This document shows, piece by piece, positions 23,232-35,381 of a stretch of DNA of 64,000 bases. The position numbers and the translations under genes are program-made. Positions within the stretch are counted from its first letter, which is position 1. Every line of letters starts with the position of its first letter. Below the pieces are notes generated by a model, which ran no database searches, was not told the DNA's origin, and saw only the letters and a program-made list of their open reading frames with translations. The stretch comes from Kwoniella bestiolae CBS 10118 (Eukaryota > Basidiomycota > Tremellomycetes > Tremellales > Cryptococcaceae), in contig NC_089245.1 of the NCBI RefSeq assembly GCF_000512585.2, positions 1,116,001 through 1,180,000 on the forward strand. Direction: 5' to 3'.

Positions 23232-23427
23232 CTCGCTGCCTTTGATATTGTGCACAGATCTCTCTTCCCCCCTCCCTCCTTCACACACTCAACTCGTCAT
23301 AACCCTCTTTTACTTCTAACTCGTTGCACTTTGATCCATCTCTTTCTTTTTCACTTTTCGCTTTCAAGCCAAAATATCAAGCACTAGCATATCCGTATCG
23401 GATCCAAGTGGATAGACACAAGACAAC

Positions 23428-26400
23428 ATGAAGTTTGGTAGACGGATCAAGGTGAGCACATCGGTATTCTTTCTTCTCCCCTTCTCCCCTTCTCCCCTCT
23501 CCTTACCTATCGTCGTCACCTTGCAATTGTATTCGAGCCCTCTCACTCATCGCTGACCTTATCTAAACAGGACTCAAGGTACTCTGAATGGGCAGACCAG
23601 TATATCGACTACAGTGGTCTCAAGAAACAGATCAAATCAAACCTACCGTGGAACGATATCGCCGAAGCCGATTTTGTTCAGTCGCTCAAGAATGAATTGG
23701 CCAAATGCGAAAAGTTCCAGAGGGAGAAATCGGAAGAGTTGATGTCGAAGATCACAACTTTGGAGAAAGAAGTTGTGGGCCTAGTGGAGAAAGCTGGACT
23801 GCAAGGATCAGAAGATGCTTCTGATGATGAGGGGGAAGAGAGGACTCCAGGGGATGTAGAACGACATGTGGAGAGTCATAGGGATGATGATGCTGGAAGT
23901 GACGATGATGATGACGATGATGCCTCGTCGGATATCTCTGTGGATGCTATCGAAGAGAGGTTCAGGGAGCTGGAAGAGGAGGTTGCGGTGCTGGTTGCGG
24001 ATGTTCATGATCTGGCGCTGTTCACCAAGTTGAACTTTACTGGTTTTATCAAGATCGTCAAGAAGCATGATGTGAGTTCAAGTTTACCTTCGCTTTTTCG
24101 ATTGATCACAAGGGAAACAGATTGAACTGACGGTTTCTTCTCGCAGAAACTCACCGGATTTTCACTCAAACCGACTTTCAATAAAGAGTTCCTCGAAAGA
24201 CACCCATTCTACAGGATGAACTATGACCCTCTCATTGTCAAGCTCTCTAAACTCTTCGATCTGGTCAGAACGAGAGGTCATCCCGTTGAAGGTGATTCTT
24301 CTGCTGGTGGAAGTCAAAACGCTTTCGTGAGAAGTACCACCAAGTACTGGGTGAGCTAGATAACTCTTATGTTCATCCAGTAACAAGCTGACATGTCTAC
24401 ATAGGTTCACGACGAGAATATCGTCCCTCTCAAATTGGCTATTATGAAGCATCTTCCCGTACTTGGTGGGCCACAGTGTATTGGATTGATACGAATCAAA
24501 GCTAATGTTCCGCGCAGTGTTCGATCCAAACAAGGAGTTCTCCAAAGCCGACTCTGCCATCACTTCCATCTACTTTGATAACGAGGATCTCGAGCTCTAC
24601 CTTGGTCGATTGGAGAAGACCGAGGGTGCCGAAGCTATCCGAATGAGATGGTATGGTGATGTAACTGGAATCACCGTGAGTTGATTCATTGGCCTCGATG
24701 GTAATCGTCAACTGACCGTACCTGGGTCGTGCAGATCTTCGTCGAACGAAAGACACACAGGGAAGACTGGACCGGTGAAAAATCGGTCAAAGAGCGATTC
24801 ACCATCAAGGAAGATAAGATGAATGCATTCTTGGCTGGTCACTATACCATGGATGACGAGTTTGACGCATTGGTGAAGAAGGGTAAAAAGACTGAGAAGG
24901 AGGTGGAAGGGATGAAGCAACTTGCCAATGAAGTTCAATATGCGATCATCACTAGAAAGCTCAGACCTGGTGAGTGTGAATAATTCTGTCGTGTGAGATG
25001 AGATCCAAGCTAATCTCGCCTGCGGTTACCAGTCATGAGAACGTTCTACAACCGTACCGCCTTCCAGCTTCCCGGAAACGCTACAGTGCGAATCTCGCTT
25101 GATACCGAATTGACAATGGTCCGAGAAGACGATTTCGACGGTCACGACAGGACCAACCGTAATTGGCGGAGAACCGATCTGGGGATTGACCATCCTTTCC
25201 CCACCATCGCTCCATCCGAGAAAGAGCTCTTCCCATACGGTGTCCTGGAAGTGAAACTCGCTACAAAGGTCGGCGAAGAACCTCCTCAATGGATCAGAGA
25301 TCTGATCAACAGTCACTTGGTCGAAGCTGTCCCTAAATTCTCTAAATTCATCCATGGATGTGCATCTCTCCTACCCGAGAGAGTAGACTTGGTACCATTC
25401 TGGCTACCTCAAATGGACCAAGATATCCGAAAGCCCGTATCTGCCAAATCTAGAGTATTGATCGAACGACCTCATTCCAACGCTCACTCCTCTGCGTCAG
25501 CTACCACCTCCGCTATCCATTCTCCCGCTAGGTCAAGTCAACCGTCATACCATGAACCTGTATCTGAGGGAGAGGAAGATGAAGAATTTATGATTCAAAT
25601 TGCGAAGAACGAGGATGAACATCTCAGATTACCTCCCGGTGCAGCTGCCGAAGCTAGAGCAGCGAGGGATTTCAGAGAAAAGAAACTGAGGGATGAAGCT
25701 CATCTGAAAGCGAACCCTACCTCCAAACCCTCTTCCTCTTCCAAAGTCAACGGTAATGGAAATGAACATGAAGAGATCGATGGTCTACCGCGAAGAAACA
25801 GTTCAAACAAGTATGATCCCTCTTTGCGGATCGACCCGTTAGCTTCGTCAGATAGGTTCGACAAGAACGTTTCGCTATTGGATGCGAAATCGCTCAAGAA
25901 GCTAAACGAAGCTGTTGCTGCTAGAGGTGGTAAGCCCGGACAGGGACAACAGGAAGAAGTGGATTCAGAGGACGAACATGAGCATGACGTGGACGAGGAA
26001 GAGGATGAAAGTGGGAATCAAGTTATCTATGTGGATCAATTCAGAGCTCCACCCGGTAAACGTATTGCTGTACCTGTGAGAGTTGAGCCCAAGGTTGTGT
26101 TCGCAGCTGAGAGGACGTTTTTGAAGGTGAGTCGGGTTTAAATAATCTCATCTTGTCGTCGTCTTTTACTTCTCCCTCGTAAAATTATCTGCTGTATGAC
26201 TATAGCTGACACTGATTATCTATTCTAGTGGTCCCACTTCGCCATCCTCTTATCGGGAGTCTCAATCGGTCTCCTGAATTTCATCGACCCCCGTGATTCC
26301 GTAGGGATGCTCTCTGCCCTGTTATTCACTCTGACTGCGTTGTTGGCTATAACATACAGTGGAGGGATGTACGTCTACAGGATCGTCAAGCTGAGGAAGA

Positions 26401-26504
26401 GGATGGCGATTGATTATCATGATAAATATGGTCCGACGTTGTTGTGTGCGGCGTTGGTGGGTAGTGTTTTGGTTAATCTCGTGTTGCGGTTAAGGGAGCT
26501 ATAG
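23428..26504 (+). CDS. VTC4: Vtc4, polyphosphate polymerase of the vacuolar transporter chaperone complex
   Basis: Makes inorganic polyphosphate from ATP and feeds it into the vacuole. Eight exons: 23428-23451, 23571-24071, 24147-24350, 24405-24465, 24518-24675, 24735-24969, 25033-26126, 26229-26504; 850 aa. The N-terminal SPX domain (MKFGRRIK, WADQYIDYSGLKK, ALFTKLNFTGFIKIVKKHDK) senses inositol pyrophosphate. An acidic insert rich in Asp lies inside SPX. The TTM tunnel domain (about residues 240-500) has the basic catalytic residues in IRMRWYGD, IFVERKTHRE and MRTFYNRTAFQ, and the metal-binding Glu in YGVLEVKLATK. A 200-residue charged linker follows, then a C-terminal VTC membrane domain with three TM helices (WSHFAILLSGVSIGLLNFIDP; ALLFTLTALLAITYSGGMYVY; TLLCAALVGSVLVNLVL). 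The catalytic residues identify it as Vtc4 and not Vtc2/3. Confidence 0.97.
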
Positions 26505-26814
26505 GTTGTCTGGAAGTAAACGGAATGGGATACATGGGAGATGGGATAGTGAATTACTTTTCTTAGTAAACATATTTAGTCATTGCAGATATACCCTCAT
26601 AATTATAGAATAGAAATGTATCAATTCGAATCAGACAATTCACTCAGTAATCTTCTTTTAGCCAAGTTTTGACCACAAATACGAGATACCTCTTCAACAA
26701 TGTCTGACAACTCAATATGGCCACCAATATCCTTTCATATGAAATGCATTCAATCTAAATATCTACCCATGATAGGATTTCCTCACAGACAATGGATCTT
26801 CATTAAACTAAAAC
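26505..26814. other. Convergent intergenic between VTC4 and LYS12
   Basis: 310 AT-rich bases between two 3' ends. No gene seen. Confidence 0.5.
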
Positions 26815-28480
26815 TTAAAGTCTCTTCAAGATAGCATCGGTCACATCGGTCGTAGAGGCTTTACCACCCAAATCAGGGGTGAGGTATTGACCTTCAGTCA
26901 AAATTGCATCGACAGCGGCGTTGATTCGGGCAGCGGGCTCGACGTAGCCCAAAGAAGAGAGGAGGAGGGCGGCGGATCTGAAGGCAAATAATGAATCAGC
27001 TATGATGTTTCATCTTGAGTCTTGAGAACAATGAGGAGAACCCCGATGTAGGAGATGAGGATAAGAGTGGTAGGGCATGCAAGGGGAATGAGAGACTGTA
27101 TGGGCATGAGGACTCACCGGATGGAAGCAATTGGGTTGGCAATGTTTTGACCCTCGATATCAGGTGCTGAACCGTGGACGCTGGTCGTGCGGTTGATACA
27201 TCAGCTTTACGAGTCCGTCAAGAGGAGAGGCTTCTATCACGAGAATATGTGTACTCACGGTTCACCCATCACGAAATCGTCACCTGCGTTGATGGATGGT
27301 ACGAGACCCAATGAACCGACGAGAGCGGCGGCACCGTCGCTGCGGATGAGGGCATCAGCATGAGTCTCAACCGTCCATGTCGTAAACATCTCAACTTGGA
27401 CGCAAACCTACGAGATGATATCTCCGTAAAGGTTGGGAGCAACGGCGACATCGAAGATTCTACGTAGACCAACAGTTTCAGCGTGACCCCCCATGTTGAT
27501 GAAATCATTATAACATGCGCGACATCGCTGTCACTCACTCTGGCTCTCTGAACATTCTGTAAACCATCGAATCGACCAACTGTTCCTCCATCTTAACTCC
27601 ATTGTACCTATCCGTACCCTCCTTGATAGCTCTTACGCTCTCTCGGAACAACCCATCAGTCACACTGAGCACATTAGACTTATGCACAATCGTAACCTTT
27701 GGTTCACCGCTCCACCAAACATCCTTTCCAGCCTGCTTGGCTTGTTCCCTCTCCTGACCCCTTCTCAAAGCAATTTCAAACGCCATCTTCCCGATTCTGG
27801 AACTTGCCCTGGAAGTGATCTGCCTAGTTGCAAGTGCGATCTTCGAACCATCGTCGTTGGTCTTGATCTCCTCTTTCTTGATGTAGAGACACTCGGTGTT
27901 CTCACGAACAATCACCATATCGCATTGATGGTATGATTTTTGGTTAGGAATGGGGACCGAGGAGACTGGTCGGACGTTCGCGTAGAGGTCCAGGTGTTTT
28001 CGCAAAGCGACGATGGGGGAGGAATAGCCCGCGACTTTGTGGGAGGGGGAGGACACGGAACCGAACATCGCGGCATCACATTCTTCCTTGAGGATCTTGA
28101 CGGTCTCGTCAGGGAGGGCTTTACCATTGGCTTGGAACTCTTCCCATCCTGCTTTGAGGGGGATGAACGTGGGTTTGGGGATGGAGGAACCGAGGGCTTC
28201 GAGCACTCGTTGGGCGGCCTAGATCGAGCGTCGGAAGTATATTGTCAGTGAAGTGGACAGCAAGGCATATAATATGATCGTTCATAGATATCCCCTGTCC
28301 AGACCTGTTCGTATGAGGTCGATCAGGCAGATAAGATATGATATATAACCCCATATACGCGCTTGAAGATATCTGCAGCCACCAAAAGCAAGTCACACTC
28401 ACAGGTAAAACCTCTTTACCAATCCCGTCGGCGGGGATCATACCCAATTTGAGAGCGGTTCTCTTGACAGCTGAAGCCAT
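26815..28480 (-). CDS. LYS12: Homoisocitrate dehydrogenase (lysine biosynthesis)
   Basis: NAD-dependent oxidative decarboxylation of homoisocitrate to 2-oxoadipate in the fungal alpha-aminoadipate lysine pathway. Exons in gene order: 28480-28403, 28218-27539, 27459-27412, 27339-27259, 27180-27118, 26977-26815; 370 aa, the usual length. Beta-decarboxylating dehydrogenase motifs: LKLGMIPADGIGKEV, GSVSSPSHKVAGYSSPIVALRK (the SSPIVALR loop separates this enzyme from isocitrate and isopropylmalate dehydrogenases), DMVIVRENTECLYIK, VTIVHKSNVLSVTDGLFRE, VAVAPNLYGDIISDGAAALVGSLG, HGSAPDIEG. The fungal enzyme is normally mitochondrial; the N-terminus here is short but basic. It is divergent from ZNG1, with 267 bp between the starts. 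Confidence 0.95.
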
Positions 28481-28747
28481 TTCGATGGGTTTCGAGGGAG
28501 GATGGATGATAGATGAGACTATTAAAGTAGAAGAGGAGGAATAAACAGGTTAAAAGTGTAATGAGGAAGTTGACTTTTTTGCTGGCTCGTTGGGCTTCGG
28601 TTTTTCCTAAATTTCGGCCGGATAAATAGCATTCATACATAGTGGAGGAAGATCACTGGAATGATACAGAGGTATCTTTACTCGTATCTCTTTCCTTTCT
28701 TTCCGTCAATCTCACCTGGAGAAGCTGAGCATACGCTAGAAGAGACC
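28481..28747. promoter_or_regulatory. Bidirectional promoter LYS12 / ZNG1
   Basis: 267 bp between two divergent ATGs, with no gene inside. It must hold the core promoters of both genes. No recognised factor site found by eye. Confidence 0.6.
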
Positions 28748-30370
28748 ATGGAAGACGACGAACCACCTCAGTGAGATACCTCATAATTGATATATGAGCT
28801 AGGTGACAAGCTGACTGTGCCAAGATTGCTCGACGTCTCGTCCCCCGAAGCTGGACCTTCGAGCCCCACCCGAGACGCATATGATCGACCCAAGATACCT
28901 CTGACTCTCTTGACGGGGTATCTGGGTGCTGGTAAATCTACATTACTAGATTATATATTGAAGGAGGAACATGGATACAAGATAGCAGTCTGTATGAACG
29001 GTATGTCCCCTTTCCAGACGCTTCAAGGGGAAGGAGGTATTAGTCATGCTGATTCCTGGAGGTAGATTTTGGAGACACGACAGATATAGAAGGCACGTCC
29101 TATATGAAATCCACCTCCAATTTTCTGTTGGATATACTGATCGTGTGTATCTATTTTATAGCCAAATCATTAACCCTGTCCAACCCAACCTCACAAACCA
29201 CCTCGACCGAGTTCCTATCCCTCCCTAATGGATGCCTGTGCTGCTCGTTCAAGGACATGGGCATAGCAGCCATAGAAGAGATGGTGGCGAACGCTCCGGG
29301 GGGGATAGACTGGGTAATGGTCGAGTTGACGGGTGTGGCTGATCCGGGTGAGCTGAGCAGCCATCAAGGTGGACTTGTGGCTGATACTCGTTTGAAAATC
29401 TGAAGGCCCTATCGTCCGTTCGTTCTGGGCAAACGAGGAGATGGGTGATCTGATATTGGATGGGGTTGTCTGCGTGGTGGATAGTAGGAATGTGCTCAAG
29501 GTGGGTGATTGATTGCTTCATCGCATATCGCATCGTAGCTCAAGTATTGACGGTATGATGATGCCATCATAGCAACTTGCCGAGCAGAGGGAAGGAGACG
29601 AAATCAACGAATGCCAGAAGTGAGCTATTTCAGAGACCAGTCATGCGCTTCGACATGGTATGTCATAGGGCTGACTGTAACGGATCTGACATCCTAGACA
29701 AGTAGCATGTGCCGACGTGATATTACTGAACAAGCTCGATCTAGTGACTCCAGAACAGATGAAAGAGGTCGAATCGACCATACGGTGCGTCACATACAAC
29801 TCTCACAAACTCCTGAATCCGCTTAGATATTGATCATAACGCAGCACGATAAATCCCACCCTCCGAGTCCACCATACAACTCACTCCAAAGCCCCCTTAT
29901 CAGAGCTATTCAACCTCCGTGCATTCTCCGACCCCACCGCTCTCACCACAACCTCTACCACAAAGCCGCAAGAGCAAAAGCACGATCATTCATCTGAGAA
30001 TTGCTCTCATCCCTCCCACACCCCCACCCACACAAATGGAATATCCACGATCCTCATTCCCCTTCCTACGCTCTCGCAGAGGCAGTGGCTCAGATTGAAC
30101 GAATTCCTCGAATCGGTCCTTTGGGATAATAAGTTCCCTGGGAGTAAGAAAGCTTGTCCTGAGATACTGAGGTCTAAGGGGTATATCAAGTTGGACGATG
30201 GGAGGGCGTATGTCTTGCAGGGGGTTGCAGACCTGTTCGAGCTTAAGGAGCTGTCCGAGAACCAGGACAAGGATGGGGGAGAAGGAGAAGGACAGGGGAA
30301 AGTAGTATTTATAGGTAAGAATGTTGGGGAGGAGATGAAATTTGCTTTGGAGGAGTTTGTAGGTATATGA
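28748..30370 (+). CDS. ZNG1: ZNG1-type CobW/COG0523 zinc-transfer GTPase
   Basis: G3E-family GTPase that hands zinc to methionine aminopeptidase type 1 (function known for human ZNG1 and yeast Zng1). Exons: 28748-28770, 28825-29000, 29066-29092, 29162-29347, 29406-29500, 29573-29619, 29698-29784, 29845-30370; 388 aa. Walker A is GYLGAGKST. The N-terminal MEDDEPPQLLDV resembles the acidic partner-binding peptide of ZNG1. Switch region and zinc site: NGCLCC (CxCC) before SFKDMGIAAIEEM. Walker B/G motifs: MVELTGVADPGP and LLNKLDLV. The C-terminal domain has TINPTLRVHHTTHSKAPLSELFNLRAF, a His-rich insert (HDHSSENCSHPSHTPTHT) and LWDNKFPG...EILRSKGYIKL. Intron 3 (29093-29161) appears to use a GC donor. 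Two introns end in AAG. Confidence 0.93.
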
Positions 30371-30668
30371 GTCATGTATCACATATCATTGGTCAGCCTT
30401 CTGGATGAGACCGACTATAGCTCCAAGAGGAAGGACACACGAGGTAGTCAGTCGATGCGATCAATTAATCGCTGGAAGGCATGTGTCATCATCTAATCAT
30501 TATTCATTCACAAGTGAATTGTCTCATATCTATCGTAAATCATATTGTACTTTTCTACCAAATCTGATACTGTACCATGCTATATTCCAAATCCCGAAGT
30601 ATAGATACAATGAATCAACCAAACCACACTTCTATTCAGGCGACTCCCTCACTAGAAGGTAAACCCAA
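30371..30668. other. Convergent intergenic between ZNG1 and the RhoGEF gene
   Basis: 298 AT-rich bases between 3' ends. No gene seen. Confidence 0.5.
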
Positions 30669-33600
30669 TTATCTTTTCCTTGCCGAGTTGATAGCTCTGC
30701 ACCACTGTATAGTATTCTCGTGCGACGCGCCATTGAAATAATATATCGACTATAATACAAACCATCAGCAACTATCATCAAAGGGGCAGAGCAGTAAGAG
30801 TGAAAGTGGTTATTCACCTTATTATCAACAACCCTCAACACATTACCATGGACGATACTAGCCGGTTCTCTGAGTGTAGCCATTCTCAAAACGTTAAACA
30901 GATCTACCATCCCTTCCCAGCCCTCGTTTCGTTGAGTGGCCAATACCATCAGATCAGAGCAGAGGACAAGCATTACCTGTCGATCTACCAATTCAGGCTT
31001 GATATATTCGACGGGGACCACCACCTTCGACGCGAGCGTAAGGGTCTGATCGTTATCGCCGTGAGTCATGGACGAATCAGTTTCGACAAATGCCGATGCC
31101 TTCTTGACAAGTCGAATGAGGGATAATGGTCCTTCCAAGATCAATCGTCGATGAGGTTGGACGAGAGGTGAAGGGCCGGATTTTGATATACGCTGTTGCC
31201 AGCTTAGTAATCGCAATCTTGAATCCGCTTCTCTCTTCTCTTCGTTCATGAGCGATGCGAGCGATGCGATCTCGTTAAGAGCGTCGTCCAACGTATCTCG
31301 AACACCGTCAGATCGAGGTGGAGTACACATTGCGAGATCCTCGAGCTGTACATAACACCGACAATCAGCGAAGATCAAGGTGAAACACACCGACGACTTA
31401 CCAAAAGTTTATACCGTGGCACCCTCTGTATAGGCAACAGGAGATAACTCTCCAAGTTTATCTGCGAATGCTTGGGGTGTTCTTTACACCTCTTCAAGAA
31501 CGTCTTGACCCGTTTCTTCTGACTCGAGGTCATTTGATTTCCAGATATGGGCACGCTGTCGGGTCCAGAAGACAATGAGGAAATCGCGCTCATTCCCACA
31601 GATACAGCCGCAGCTGAGATACCAGGTGAGGCACCTCCTTTAGCTGTGAATGCAGGGGTGTTTGGGGTCGAAGAAGGAGCAGACCAAGTCTTCATCCTTG
31701 ATAGGGCGTTGTCAAAGTTGTTGATATACGTAGAATACTGTTTCATGTATGCGATGTAGGTCCTGAAGACCTCCCCGACGTGGTGAGCGGTCGAAGCTGA
31801 CATTGAGCCTTCCTCATCGTCTTGACCTTCGAGTAAAGGTTTGACAGCTTTTTCCAAAGCGGGTAAAAAGTTGTCTCGGTGAATGCTCAGAATACTCTCT
31901 ACACCGCCAAAGACGATCTTCCTCTCGGAAGCAGGAACGACAGTCTCATTCGACTTGTTGGGATTGATAGGTTGGCAAGATGGTCGAACGTAGATGGAAA
32001 CCAATTCACCGAGACCTCTGACATAGGTTCGCTCGGTTTCGTATATCTCTCGAATGATCTTGGCTCTTTTCGATTTATCGTTTTTGAATTTCTTGCCGGA
32101 TAAGGACGTCTGCTCGCACTCTTCACTCTCGACCACCGAGGTGGTACGGGAAGATTGGTTGTCCAATGTGGGTCGTCTAGCCCGTCGTACATCGGTGGAG
32201 AAGGTACTTTGACCGGCCATTCCAGACATGGGTGAACCGAGGTTATCGGAAGGAGCAGACGATGCGGCGCAGGAACTGTCTTGACCACTGACGACCTCGA
32301 ACCCGCCATAGGGCTCTATTGGTGGTCGAGACAAATCGAACAGGTCGCGAAGATACGACTTGATGGATTCCAGTCCCTGAGCGTAGCGATCTTCCAAGAT
32401 ACCTGATGGAGATTCAACCAAAGGTCGAGAGTTCGAAGCGGTCATGGTGGCAATGGTAGCTTCGGATGTAGCCGAGGGTAAACGATCGAGACTATCGAAA
32501 CCGGTGAGAGGGGGGATGAAGGGTGAAGTCAAAGGAATGGATATTTCGATGGATGGTGGTCCGAGATCGATGGGTAGAAAGCTTCTTCGCTTTCCACGGA
32601 CGGGAGTGGTACCACCGGTATTGCTGTACAGAGAGGTGGAGGATGGGAGACCGGTGTTTGGCAAGGTGGCCGATGATACAGGTGGCGATTCAAGAGATAT
32701 CTGTCCGAATTCGCCTGCTTCGGGACCTATCAAGCTTCTAGTTGGGAGGGTCATGGCGGATCTAGTCCCGTTGATGGTAGGACGCGAAGGTAGAGTAGGG
32801 ATTGGATCGGTGTTGGTATGCTGGAGCTGTGGCATAGTCGGGGGAGGAGGCAGTGACTTTAGGTTGGCAGACGCCGAAGCGGTCATGGTGGCAGATTTAT
32901 CTTTATCACCCTTGAGTCGGTGCATCGACATCTTTCGAAGGAATCCCCATTTACCAGTTTTCGTGGATGAGCTGGTGGACAAGCCGGGAGCAGCGAGTCG
33001 AGAGGCAGGCTGAGGCTGTTCATTCTGATAATTGCCCATAACACTCGCAGCTCGACGACCTTCACTCGAACCGAGACTTGCAAATTTACTTGCATTAGCT
33101 GGAGCAAGGTTGTTGGTCGGTAAAGGTGTATTGGTGAAAGTGGTCTGGGTAGGACTGTTGTTCTTGGAACCGAGCAGAGCACCAGCCGATCTCATCTTTC
33201 GAAGGGCTTTGGATTGCGTGGCATGCTCAGTGGGAGGTGCCGAATGTGGGTGGTCTTCCGCGATCGAATCCAGTTGGTAAACCGACTGAGCAGCGGAGTT
33301 TGGTGTGGTAGCCCAAGATTGGTCACCGATAGGGGAAGAAGAGCCGGGGATATCTCGAAGTGAGCTTGCGGTTAGCGAGCTTGTCAACGATGCCATGGAT
33401 GGAGGCGACCGGATACCATTATTGATAGACAAGTGTCTGTGATGGGAGTTCTTTCGACTTGGTCCGGATGGTCTGGAAGGTCCAGCGAGGATAGGGGTGA
33501 CGATGGGAATCCACTCCGCGGCGAAAGGGTTGTTGTCGACGCGAAGCATCTCGAGGTGGCCGAGCAAACAAAGCCAAGATGGTAACGACACAAGCTTGTT

Positions 33601-35381
33601 TCGACGGGCTACGAGGGATATAAGCAAGAAAGCTGCTTCGCGAACAGTGACAAACTCACCACACAAAGTATGCAATCCACCTAATTGCGCCAATTCTGCA
33701 GGCAAGCATTGTAATCCACAATCATCAACCGCCAATACTCTCAAGGCGATTAGATCTCCAACCCATGTGGGCACTTGGCGGAGTGGGTTTCCAGATATAT
33801 TGAGCTCTTCGAGAGATGCACAATTGTGCAGTGATTCCGGTAAGAAAGTCAAGTCGTTATCAGAGATGTCGAGGACCACTAGAGACGGCGCGAGGATATC
33901 GAGTAGACTCGGCAAAAACGATATTATGTGGGAGCCACACGACGGGAGCAGTAAATGGGTTACGCCTATTTATCTGAATTAGTCATAGAAGGGCATAAGC
34001 CACGCAGCCACTTACCAGCAAAAGATCCAATCATATCGACAGTCAATGCACCAAAGCCTCCCATTGATTCAATCTTCTCCACATTCAATATATTCTCCCT
34101 TCCTTCATCTACCATAGCGATTGCTTCGGCTCTAGGTGGCTGTTGCCAAGGCGAGTTGTACACGTCAAAAGCATATGCAAAGGAATTATCAGGAGGCGGT
34201 ATCCTGCTTGATGAAGGGCCAGAGTCAGTGGTCGAGCAAGAAGCAGTCGAAATTGATGACGAGGCTGAACCACTTCGCAGGCGATTCACCATATCCCTCT
34301 TCCACGGGCGGTGAGTGAATGAATGGGATGGAGAAAGAGGTGGATTGCTGGAAGGACTTTCCACCGGTGGATTGCGCTGAGGGAAGTCTGCGGAGATGCC
34401 CAGTCCTACATGTTCGACAGCTGAGGTGTAGTTGCTGGGTAGGTGAGGGAGAGGGGGTGGATGAGAATGGTATATCTGATCGGAATACCCATATCCTGAG
34501 TAAGCCCCTGAAGCCATTGAGCTTTCTGCAGAAGAGTAGGCATGAGATCGTCCAGCTGTTTGGCGGATTTTGACTTTTCCATCAACATCGTTTGACTCTG
34601 TTCTATATCCGTAGGTCACGCCCATGGAAGGGGTACTAGCAGTAGAATCTATCGTCGAGGTGGTGACAAAACTCAGAGTTGGTTCCCTTTCATCCATTCC
34701 TTCTTCGGTGTCGAATTCCGTAGCAGAATACGCATCCAGATCCACATCGAGTTGATGAGCTGGTTGGTCGTATCTTCCTGTATGAGGTGTGGGGTCTGTG
34801 TACTTTCTATAAGGCATATGAGGCTTTTCATTATCATTCTGAGCAGGGTATGCGCTGGCAGGGCGTCGAGTAGGTTGTATCCTCCTTGTTGGCATATTGG
34901 GTTCGTTAAAAATGATAGATGAGGATGGAGCGCTTCCAGCTCTTCGGTCGTGTGATTCGTCATCTTCGTTTACAGGCGGGGTGGGAGGAAGTTCGTGACG
35001 AGGGGGTGTAGGGTACGGACGCCAGCCGTGACTGGGTCCAGCGACTGGTTGTTCAGTCATCATGTTCTTCAAATCTTGATAGCTGCTTTGTCGTACAGGT
35101 GAATGTATGGATGGTGTGGGTGTAGGGGGTAAAGGCGTAGGCAGAGCAGGCATGTCGTCTATGGGTGGGTAATCCATTGGAGGGGGTGAGCGAGCGGTGG
35201 GGCGAGGGCGAGGGGAGGACATGATCCGTCGGCGAGGTGGGAAGGGATGATGGGTGATATAAGTTGGCGATTCCAGTTCGAAGGGGGAACCAAGACAGAT
35301 GGTGGATGAGCGAGAGCGAGAGCGACGGTGAGGGTTGAGAGTTGTGTTTGAGCATGATGAGATGGTGGAAGAGCGGTACAT
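30669..35381 (-). CDS. LRR-DH-PH Rho guanine nucleotide exchange factor
   Basis: Predicted activator of a Rho-type GTPase. Exons in gene order: 35381-34016, 33965-33660, 33608-31402, 31345-30818, 30749-30669; 1495 aa. Residues 1-440 are Pro/Ser-rich and disordered. Leucine-rich repeats lie at about 456-600 (LVVLDISDNDLTFLPESL, LEELNISGNPLRQVPTWVG, LRVLAVDDCGLQCLPAEL, NKLVSLPSWLCLLGHLEML). A Ser/Thr-rich linker follows, then the DH domain from about 1070 (RAKIIREIYETERTYVRGL) to its CR3 helix (ESYLLLPIQRVPRYKLLLEDL). A PH domain covers the last 160 residues and ends in IQWCRAINSARKR. The start at 35381 is the first plausible Met; Mets at residue 53 or later are also possible. The combination of LRRs with DH-PH is uncommon outside fungi. 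The target GTPase is unknown. Confidence 0.9.

Larger units (their letters stand above)
22332..23427. other. Promoter region of VTC4
   Basis: No supported coding exon; short overlapping frames at 22420-22980 lack family features. From 23010 to 23427 the sequence is strongly CT-rich with TTCTTCTTCTTC runs, typical of a strong Tremellales promoter and leader. It contains two CACGTG sites. Confidence 0.55.
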
